64,000 nt of DNA, taken from Plantago major. Lineage: Eukaryota > Streptophyta > Magnoliopsida > Lamiales > Plantaginaceae. The stretch spans positions 19,899,646-19,963,645 of the forward strand of contig CM048843.1 in assembly GCA_026545765.1 (NCBI GenBank), given 5' to 3'. A program made the translations under genes and the position numbers. How positions within the stretch are numbered: the stretch's first letter is position 1; every line of letters begins with the position of its first letter. Of this stretch, positions 34,949-44,604 are shown piece by piece. The notes under the pieces were generated by a model. That model did no database searches and had not been told where the DNA came from. It was given only the letters and a program-made list of their open reading frames with translations.

Positions 34949-36040
34949 CACTACAAGAATCCATCCGTAACGGGACGGAAAGGGGCGACGGATTTTATCC
35001 GTCGCCCCTGTAGCGACGGATCGCTACTTGGGGCGACGGATTCTATCCGTCGCCCCGTTTGGCGACGGATAAAGGTTATCCGTCGCTCTGTAGCGACGGA
35101 TAAAATTATCCGTCGCTACAGAGCGTTGACCAAAATAAAAAATAAAAAAAAATTAGCGACGGATAGATTTATCCGTCGCTATTTTTAGCGACGGATAAAT
35201 CTATCCGTCGCTATGTAGCGACGGATAGATTTATCCGTCGCTACAAGGCCGGAAAATTAAAAAAAAAAAAAAATTAGCGACGGATAGATCTAGATCTATC
35301 CGTCGCTAAAAACCTAAAAAAAAATAATATATCTCCTCCACCACCTCCTTTTCTCCACTACTTCTCCTCTCCTCCTCCTCCCACCACCACCTTTCTCCTC
35401 CCACCACCACCATCCTCCACCACCACCATCTCCTCCCACCACCACCATCCTCCACCACCACCTTTCTCCTCCCACCACCACCATCCTCCACCACCACCAT
35501 CTCCTCCACCACCTCCTTTCCTCCACCACCATCTCACCACCACCACCTCTCTCCTCCCACCACCACCACCCTGCCACCACCACCATCCTCCACCACCACC
35601 ATCTCCTCCACCACCTCCTTTCCTCCACCATCCTCCTCCACCACCATCTCCACCACCACCACCTCTCTACTCCCACCACCACCGCACCACCACCCTGCCA
35701 CCACCACCATCTCCTCCACCCTTCCACCACCACCTGCACCACACCCACCGCACCACCACTGCCACCACCGCACCACCACTGCCGGAATTAATCCGTATAC
35801 GAATATAAAAATTCGTATACGGATTTTATTTTTTTAAAAAAAAAATGGATCTATCCGTCGCCCCATAATCATTTTTTTTTTTTAAAAAAAAAAGGTCAAT
35901 CCGTCGTCCAATCCGTCGCGAATTGGACGACGGATTTTTATCCGTCGCCACGCCTGTGGGGCGAATTTTCTATCCGCCGCCAGAGCCGGGCGACGGATAG
36001 GCTGCATCGACGGATCTATCCATGCTGCATTTTTGTAGTG
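34949..36040 (+). mobile_element. Non-autonomous CACTA (En/Spm-like) element, copy 1
   Basis: It begins CACTACAAGAATCC and ends TTTTTGTAGTG, with a 3-bp target duplication TGG on both sides (34946-34948 and 36041-36043). The CACTA terminus plus 3-bp duplication defines the En/Spm superfamily. Subterminal regions are filled with AGCGACGGATA/TATCCGTCGCT repeats, the kind of motif CACTA transposases bind, arranged as back-to-back palindromes (for example 35091-35118, 35186-35212 and 35275-35308). The core, about 35330-35780, is CCACCACCT-rich. No transposase is encoded. A second copy lies inverted at 54968-56014. Confidence 0.93.
35330..35780. repeat. CCACCA-rich low-complexity core of CACTA copy 1
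   Basis: About 450 bp made almost entirely of C, A and T on the plus strand in CCACCACCA, TCCTCC and CTTTCTCC words. The minus strand is G-rich (GGTGGTGGAGGA). Long frames here translate to monotonous Gly/Trp/Val/Arg or Pro/Ser/Thr/His strings and are not genes. Confidence 0.85.
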
Positions 36041-36817
36041 TGGTGAGCTCCATAATCTCCATTAATGGAGCTGTTCAAGCTCCATAAAAATGGAGTAGAA
36101 CAGCTCTCAAGCTCCATTTTTATGGAGCTTGAACTGCTCGATTAATGGAGGTGTTCAAGCTCCATAAAACGAAGCTTGAGTTGCTCCATTTAATGGAGAA
36201 TGGAAAGAAGGAAGAAGAATGAGAGGAAATTTTTAGAAGGAAGAAGAATGAGAGGGTATAATTGCAATTTATTTTTGGTTGAAATTGAATAAAAAAATAT
36301 GGGTTGATTTGGAATCATAACAAACTTTAGGATATAAATTGAGTGTGAATTAAAATAAAAGGGGTCAATTGCAATTTATTTATTTTAAATCTGAATATGA
36401 AAATAAGTAAAATTATTTTAAATTCTTCGCCACGTAGGTATTTATCAGCCACGTAGGACAGAGGCGTTGACTTTTGAACAAAAACGTAATTGATTTATGA
36501 AACTTATCCTGTGGTGTTATTGTTCAACGCGAGGAACTTTATTGTTAAATGGGTGTTTATCGGGGGGACTTGGTGTAATTTTCCATCATTTTGTTGGATA
36601 ACATGTAAACGGCAATTTGTCAATCGTAACCTGCAACTCTGGTTAGACTAACCGCCAGGTCTATAGTCTTGGTGACTGGCCATTTATTGATGATGACGAT
36701 GCAAGAGAATGCCTTCCTTCCACGCCACGTGCTCTCCCATTCAACCCCATTAATTTCTCATTTCTTAAAAGCAACTTCTCTTCTTTCCATTTCCACGCCC
36801 AATTATTAAGTAATTAC

Positions 36818-37040
36818 TCCGTTCCGTCTCATGTTACCCATTTTGACTTTTTTCAATCAACAGTGTCCAACTTTGACTACAAATTAATCTTAAACCACAA
36901 ACATAAAATGTTCAATTAAATTATATTATGAAACTTTAGTTCTTAAAGTATCATAATATAATTTAATTGAACATTACATTTACCGTTTAAGATTTATTCA
37001 GAATAAAGTTGAAACGATCGAACTAAAAAGTCAAATGAAT
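36818..37040. repeat. Foldback MITE
   Basis: The left end CTCCGTTCCGTCTCATGTTACC resembles Stowaway termini. Two internal arms (AATGTTCAATTAAATTATA at about 36908 and its reverse complement at about 36956) form a long, nearly perfect hairpin. The right end is decayed. Confidence 0.6.
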
Positions 37041-37377
37041 ATGACAAAGAAGAAAGTATATAATAATAATTCCCCACCTGTCCTTTTCCTTCTTCTTTTT
37101 TTTTTTTTTTTTGCGCAAATCCTTTTCCTTCTTCCAGAGCAACCAAAAATAACAAATCCATCCATGTCGGTAAACATATTTAAAAAGAAACCCCACAAAT
37201 TACCATTTCTAAATTGAAAAAATAAAAACCAACAATCTCAGAATTTGGATCATCATCAAATTGAGTCCCATCAGATAAAGCTGGAACTGTCATTAACTGC
37301 TTTCGTGCATTTATATTCGCTGCTCGGTTTCGTTTTCAAATGATCGTCGTTGGATCATCAGAATTTTGAAAATAATA
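37041..37377 (+). promoter_or_regulatory. Upstream region of the 11-exon unknown gene
   Basis: Contains a T-run at 37096-37112 and AT-rich sequence. No further regulatory site was recognised. The ATG at 37378 is the first Met of the conserved frame. Confidence 0.4.
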
Positions 37378-40300
37378 ATGCAACCGGCGTCAACGGCTTA
37401 TCTCTCCGCTCTCGCTCTCGAGATTGAGAAGAAGCTTCAGCGTGTATGTATATGTTATTCTGTTTGTGTATCTACGTTTATCTGATTGCTGTTGAATTGA
37501 TGATGAATGTGTTGATAATTTTGTCAATTGGCCAATTTAGGCGTTAGCTTCGGCATCACAGAGGCCCAATTTGTTGCAAGAGCTCTTTGCGGATATTGCT
37601 TTGGAAGTCGATGATCGTGCCAGAGGTTAGTCACACTTCGGATTCTAGTAATTTTTTGTCTCAGCTTGTTCTATTTTGGTAATTTTTGGTGGATTACTGT
37701 GTTGTGTGTGTGTGTGTCTGTAATTTTAGAAAGACGAGAGTTTACTGGTGGTTCTCTTATTGTTATAAAGTACTCCAAGTGCTATTACTGAGATGATGAA
37801 ATTGGAAAATGGTGGTTTTTGGTAATTTTGTCTTTGGAATTATGTACATGGTTAGGTTAGCGTGAAGTATTTGCTTTCTAGTTTGTGCTACTGGAAATTG
37901 AAACTGAGTTTGCAAACTTGAGTTCATGGTTGAGGACTTGATTTTTGTGATTAAGATATAAAAAGCACCGGAAAGTACTAACAAGGAAATATAAGAGAGC
38001 TAACTAGCCACTATGCGGAAGGAATTACATTAGATAACGGATCGACGTGGTATTTCTTAGAATAATGGATAGATTGGGAGGATTTCCCCATGTATTACAC
38101 ATTCTCTACTTATCATTTTAAATGGACATGTTCAACTGGCTAGAGCATTCCCCTAAAATTATGACAGCTAATCTTTGAATTTAAGAATGTGTCAAGAATT
38201 TTACTTGTAGTTGAATTACTATACTGATTGGAATCGTTGTGTGTTTTCTGGGGGATAATGTGCAGATAGGCCTTTAGATTTTCATATTAACTGCTCCTCC
38301 ACCTTCCCTGCATGAAGATCATTTTTGTTTACACTCTGTATCTCTTGTTTCAAGTAGTTCATGTGCAGATAGGCCTTTAGATTTTCATATTAACTACTCC
38401 TCCACCTTCCCTGTATGAAGATCATTTTTGTTTTACACTCTGTATCTCTTGTTTCAAGTAGTTCAAGAACATATCTTGAGAGTAACATAGTGATTATTCC
38501 TCTGATTTTGCAATTCAATGCCCAAGAAACGATGCATCTGTATCGAATCCGTGACCTTAAACTTGACACTTGGTACTCTTTTTAGTGTTTACTTCGTTGT
38601 ATCGTCACCAGCTAAATTTATGTGATAAATGTAGAGAATCATTCTACTGCATCTTGCCTTTTCTCGTTATGAAGAAAGTGCATTATACTTGCTGATATGA
38701 TCAAACATGAATGTGTCATCAACAACAAGAAATAAGAAAAATAGAGGATACTGTAGGCGGTAGCAGTTGATGAGCTAATCCTTGGCATGATTAACCTCTT
38801 GGTGATGGAATTTCTAAGCGATAACTACAAAGAAGTCTTCTTTAGATAATGAAGCCTCTCGAAAAAACGAAAAGGGCTAAAAACATACTAACGAGGCACA
38901 AACAGAAAGAGCACTTTATCATGATGTGGTGAATGACTAACCTTTCATAGGTGCCTAGTTTTCATTCTGATAGGTTTTGCATCAAATTTCATTTTCGAGT
39001 GTAACGATAGTTTCCCGGCTATGCTTTTGTTGAAGCAGATATTATATTTGGCGATGAAGATGCAATTCTTCCAAAAAGTGATGATGGAAGCCCAGTTTGC
39101 TTCTACGACGTGCTTGCTGATCATTTTGTGCACGCTCAGCAGAATGGAAAACCAATCCTTGATCTGATCGTACAACTTTGGAGCCAATCATTTGCATCCA
39201 ATATATTTTCCCTGTTGTTCCACAAATGGGTGCGTGCTGATATAAATGTCAGGTTTAGTGCATTTCACTTGTATGGAGTTATGGTTGTCACTTTCCAAAA
39301 TGCTGCCTGGTAGCATTCATGATATCCTATTACTCACTCTAAATATCAAGCAGCTTGTATTATCTTGTTTTTCGGGCATCTGACTTTCACTTCTTGGTCA
39401 CCACACCTTTCGCCTACGTTATTTACAGCTCTTTGAAGTTCAGATTGACAATCCTGATGCCCTACTCCGCTACTCATCTGCTCTTGTCCAAGGTGCTACA
39501 ACTGTCTTCTGGTATGAAACTCTGCGTTGTATTTGTGGGTCACAAGTAATTCTTTGGTATAGAGCAACTTATGATGGAAAATCTCCGGGGATGCGGGTCA
39601 GAAACCGTGATTAAATCATTTAATGGAATGCAAACGTAACACTTACAGCCCAATTGAATATGGTTCCAGCTTTTGTTTTCAAGTTGTTGACCAACCTTGT
39701 TCTTGTTGCTTAATTCCTCTCCCACAACCGTTTTGCCTTCCATCCATAGTTATTGGGCTCTGAATCCCTAAAAGAGATTTATGGGATGTAGTATGTTGTT
39801 ATTCTCTACTTTTATTATGCTTATATGTCTTTCAGTATGTTTCGTTATCCCAGCATATGACCATTATGCATAAGCATCTGTTAAGGTGTCTGGAATCTGA
39901 CATTGCCGTCTTTAGCTGCCAACCTTATTAATCTTAGAATTTTATTTACTAGTCTACTTCTCCCGACATCTTATTCTGAAAGTTGTCCTTTTTTGCAACC
40001 TTACCGAGGAATTTATAATTGCCACATTTACCTAAAGTATGTTTTGCACGCAGGATCGACATCCAGACAAATGCAAGGCGTTTCCAGAGTCTATTTCAGG
40101 TAAGACTCTTCACTGCAAAAAATATATATCAGTTAGCTCCATCTGCCTTTGACTGTGATTGTTCTGAATGGTTGTAGTATCTCCTGAATGAAGTTGCTCT
40201 GTCTCCTGAGAGATTGAAGAAGATTCCCTCACAGGTCTAGCATCTTCTTCTTCCTGAAAGCCCTGGTGTTTGTGGAGTATTAGCTTGTCATATTTCATAT

Positions 40301-42760
40301 AAGTTGCCAATGATGTTTTTGTTTTATCTTCTTATCAGACCCAGCGGGATCTTTTTCTTCTCTTATCAAGATTCATGTTTCTTTATAATGCAGGTCAATC
40401 AGTAAAAGTGCAAAATGCATGTATTTACGCATCTAATATTTTGGGAATGCATGGTTCTATCATGTAATAACAAGACTTTGATGTGCATTTTGCAGTTGAC
40501 AAACTGGATAGCTTCTTGAAACAAATTCCGGAATTTCCAAATGCTTTCTTGATTGGTGGTGCATCAGACTTTTTTGTCATTGAATTATCTGACCAGGTAT
40601 AGCCATTGCTAATATAGTTTTACTTGTATCGACCCAACTATGATATTGGATCTCATGTCTTCTTTAGGTTTTTTTTTTTTTAATTTTATCTCTTAATTAT
40701 GTCCTCTTTCTTTTTACCAGCTTCAAAAATTAAAAGTGGAGCCAGTACTTCTCCATTACCTTTCTCACATTAAATATCTCCAAGGTATTGCTAATATATA
40801 TCCCTTCACATGGCGTGTAAGCTTGTCAAAGATTCTCTTTTCAAATCCTTTTAGATATCTTATCCAACTGCCTACAGGTCTGGAGCTTAGAATGGCAACC
40901 AGTACGAGGCTAAAAACATGCCTGTATAGCTTTACGTCTCCTGGTGGTCCAATGTATCCAACAAGAGTTGTTCGTCATGCAGCATGGGAGGCTTTAGATT
41001 TCCTTTTTCCGGTGAGTTATTTGAAGCTTTTCCGAGTGCATTTACTTGGTGAAGTTAATGCTTTCTTTTTTTCTTTTCCTGCATCATGAAGTGGGGGTAT
41101 GTTTTTTTATGTTGAAACATCAGGTTTACAAGTAAGCCACCTTTACCAGACAACTAGTGAAATTAACGACAACTGTGATAGAAATTTAGGCTCCTTAAAT
41201 TATGGTATTTCTTTTCTTTAGCAAAATTTCTTCTTGACATGTTATCCTGATAAGCCTGATGGCTTGAGTTTATTTTTATTCTTTATGGTTTGCTCGGCCC
41301 AGCCATTCTGCTCAGCAGCATGGTCCTACTGTCCGTTACGCTTTGAATATCTACGTGCTATCTCCAATGAAGGAATATATTCATTACTGTGTGAGGCTCC
41401 ACATGATATAATTTGTTGGATCAGAGGAAAGGATGGGTAGAAAAAAGCAGCGTTTTGAAGTTGAACTTTGCTAATTTAAATTATAAACAGCATAGTGCTA
41501 AGCACATGCAAAAGATGTCATCTGAATCCCCGTAGGTTCTGTTCTGTGGGAGCAATTTCTCTAGTCAAACCATGGTACTGTAATAAGATTAGCTCTCATA
41601 TACTCTATTGGGATTTGGCTCTTCACTTCAGAATTCATGATGTCGATCCGATCAATCTTTCCTCCGGGTACATGTTATCTTGGCTTTATACACCTGCACC
41701 TGAACTTTAATTATAACCGAATGCGGAAAAACTGTCGAAGTTGATTTCTTTTGACCTTACTATGATACCTGATAGATGCCAATCAATACTGAACTTTGCC
41801 TGCAGACTTCTGTTAATTTTGATAAAGAAAATGACCAAATGGACAAGTAAAGAATGTATAAAGTTTAAACAAACTGGGAATAAGCCTGATGAACTAGAAG
41901 GAAGAATTTGAAGAAAATGACTCAATCAACCAATAATGATCAAGTTGCACAGATGACTTTGGGCTCCTGCAGTATTTGAGATTAACTCTGAGTTCTGAGC
42001 TATGTGCGAACTCCAGTGTGATGATTGAATATAATATCTCAATCCAGATGCAATAGATACTAGCAAATCTGGAATTCTTAATTAAAGTAAAATTAAAAAA
42101 CTAGAAGTTTCTAATGTTTAATGCAGGCTTGATGACATTTGAAAATTTGTGTGAATCCAATGGTTGTCCAAGCTGTAAGGAGGGAAGAGTTCTTCCCTGT
42201 ATTGAAATGTGAAGTTCTGAGGGGGTTATTAGAACACAAGGTTTATTAGTGTAACTATAAAATATTGCACTCTATATATTCTGTGATCTTGCTGGCAAAC
42301 AGCTGAGTAATCAGGTCTTATTTCTGGTGTTCACAGGATGGTAATATACAATTTAGTTTTTCTAGTAACACTGACGTGTAATAGTTTTGAAATCACTCAC
42401 TCTTTAGAACTTCCAAGCTTAAGATGAGAAATGAATGTGATTATGTGCCAGCGAATTTATATTGCTTGGTGCGACGAAATTGGCACTTCCGTTCGTTGTA
42501 GTGGTGTTTCTTGTGTTGTAGTCAACTTTATTCAGAATGTGTCTGGGAATCAAGACAAGCTGTAAAATTTGCTTGTGTTTTTTCAGGTTGGGAGGTATCC
42601 TCGGCATCTTATTAGTCTCTTCTTTCGACTACTCTACCCGTGGTACTGGCCCTCGTCTTGTTGGAACTTTGTAGTTGCATGTATACAAGCAGTGTTCTTT
42701 TCTTTGTTGAGATTGATGTTTTCTAGTTGGGAAAATTTCAGAAGACCAAAACATTCTTAG
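37378..42760 (+). CDS. Conserved plant protein of unknown function, C-terminal hydrophobic segment
   Basis: Eleven exons join in frame to 351 residues: 37378-37443, 37541-37625, 39039-39229, 39429-39511, 40054-40099, 40178-40234, 40339-40393, 40496-40596, 40721-40784, 40878-41011 and 42587-42760. The N-terminus (YLSALALEIEKKLQR) and middle are helical, suggesting an ARM/HEAT-like fold, but I recognise no named domain. The last exon encodes an aromatic hydrophobic stretch (LLYPWYWPSSCWNFVVAC, then IQAVFFSLLRLMF) that may be a membrane anchor. It ends FRRPKHS and a TAG. The dense, well-phased exon structure and conserved-looking sequence support a real gene. Function is not proposed. Intron 2 carries a 103-bp tandem duplication. 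Confidence 0.82.
38261..38466 (+). repeat. 103-bp tandem duplication in intron 2
   Basis: Copies at 38261-38363 and about 38364-38466 both start TGCAGATAGGCCTTTAG and differ by about three changes and a one-base indel. The duplication lies within intron 2 (37626-39038) of the unknown gene. Confidence 0.9.
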
Positions 42761-43631
42761 CATGGATGCAGACAGTTCTGCATTTTGTAGGACATTTGTG
42801 TGGAAAGTGTGTTTTTTGTTATATCATGGCTGTTATGTCCTGGTCTCTTGTCTTAGTTGAAATTATGTACGATTCGTTTTGTCGTTTTGTAATAGTAATC
42901 TGGTCACAGTTTCATAGTTGTGTATCTGAGTTTGGAAGGTCTTAAATTTTTCGAAGAAGAACGAAAAACAGCAGCCTCTCTTTGAAGTTCCTTCATGGTG
43001 GGTGATTAAATTTTTTAAAGAACTTCAGATTTTATTTTCTGTGTGAAATGGTGATGGCCCAAGCAAGCTACAGAGTCTTGAAACCATCATCACTGAGGAC
43101 TCTTCCTACCGACATGGGAATGGACTAGGATCCTGAACTTATAATTATTGATCTGACTCGATAATCAGATTATAAGTTCCTTCCATATGGGACGGAGTTG
43201 GAAAAGATGATGCTTTTAGAAGTAATTATAATGTTGTAAATTATACTTCATTTGTAACGTCACAAAGTTTCAAGTTAAGTTCTAAAAGGATTAAAGTGAT
43301 TGAGAACTCTACTCATCATACTAACAATGTGCATCTTTCCCTTCAGAAATTTATCCGTAAGAACTACATAGTTATGTGTGTGCTTGTTCTGGAGTAACTC
43401 TCCATATGAGTGTGTTTGTTTTGGAGCAATTCTCAATATGAGTGATTAACTGGGAAGTCTTTTGGTTTACGCACGAGTGAGAATAAAGTGTGTGGGACTT
43501 GTGTCACGTGGGATATATGTGAATTGTCCATTTGCCAGTTGTATAATATTTCATCCATTCTATAATATTCAAATTTTATTTTAGCACAATTTTTAGGATG
43601 ATGAGTTTCAAAATTTTTATTGATAAAGTAC
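42761..43631. other. 3' UTR and gene-free spacer
   Basis: No supported gene or repeat boundaries. It includes the 3' end of the upstream gene. Confidence 0.45.
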
Positions 43632-43800
43632 TAAGGCTCTATTCTCTTCATCTGAACTGAATGGAACGGAACATAAATGAATTGAACTGAACTGAATTAT
43701 AGTATAAAATATAACTAAGCAGAACTGAACTGAATGGATCTGAAATGAACTGAAGTGAACTGAACTGAATAAGTTGGCAGATGAAGAGAATAGAGTCTAA
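43632..43800. repeat. MITE-like element with GAACT microsatellite core
   Basis: Terminal inverted repeats AGGCTCTATTCTCTTCATC (from 43634) and GATGAAGAGAATAGAGTCT (to 43798) match at all but one position. The core is a GAACTGAACTGAA-type run split by AGTATAAAATATAACT. The same split core, with GAATC units, occurs at 19953-20124, so the two are one family. No certain target duplication was found. Confidence 0.75.
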
Positions 43801-44604
43801 ATGTGTTGAAATAAGAGAGGAAGTTGATAAAATATGAAATCGGTTGACAAAAGATTAATAAGTGTAAAAAGTGAGTTATCATAAACTTTTAAGTGAAATG
43901 CTACAAATACATAGGAAAATTGCAGCACTAACATATATATCAACTTTTGTGAGATTAGTGTCTCTTGGAGAGACAATCACCAATTCAACATTATACGTTT
44001 AGCTATAGACATTTTGTATATTACTACAAATGCAGGTAATGCATAGTAATGTATTAATACTAAATAATATTTGTAATCAAATATATGATTTTAATTTCTA
44101 AAATATAAGACAATCAAAGAAGTTTGTGAAATGATTCAATTTGTATATAATTAGTCGACCCAAATGCATTCTTAATTGTCATATTTGTATGGATTAGGGG
44201 TGAAAAAAATAAGTGCCCATTCTGCCCGCTAAGTCGTTTGCCGTTATTGCGTTGAAACCTTTTTTTTTTGCCTGTCGGGTGGTTGATAGGGCTATTGCAG
44301 TATATTTTCTACCGTCTGATAAATCTGGTCATATATTCATTTTATGAATGTCCCGTTAATCTAATATAGTATTATTTTAAAAATAGCAAAAATAAATTAC
44401 ACTATCTCTCATACTTTTTCATTCCTCATTATTTCTATATTTTACGTCTCATACTTTCTTCATTTTTTATCGTTTCTTTTTCCGACAACAAACAATAAAC
44501 TATTAATTGTGCCGAAAATAAATGAGACTAAATTAGCGGTTCGATAAGTACAAAATAAGTAATAGTAAATATAAGAAATGTAGAAGTAAAGCATAAGAAT
44601 TTGG
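43801..44604. other. Spacer upstream of Nudix gene
   Basis: AT-rich sequence without recognisable genes. It presumably includes the promoter of the gene starting at 44605. Confidence 0.4.

Larger units (their letters stand above)
34450..36560. mobile_element. Older inverted-repeat element hosting a CACTA insertion
   Basis: The left flank at about 34550-34600 (TAAAGTTTATAAAATTTC ... TTGACCC) is the approximate reverse complement of the right flank at about 36300-36345 (GGGTTGATTTGG ... AAACTTTAGGATATAAA). Outer parts (CAATAACATTTTAGTC left, GGTGTTATTGTTCAAC right) also pair loosely. Inside are many AGCTCCAT/ATGGAGCT words on both strands (34855-34915 and 36048-36200). This suggests a large decayed terminal-inverted-repeat element (Mutator-like at a guess). 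No terminal duplication was confirmed. Confidence 0.4.

Noticed and set aside
35306..35779. Long open frames of Gly/Trp/Val or Pro/Thr repeats in the CACTA core
   Set aside because: They arise in several frames from the CCA/GGT low-complexity tract, and the same occurs at 55249-55759. They are not genes.
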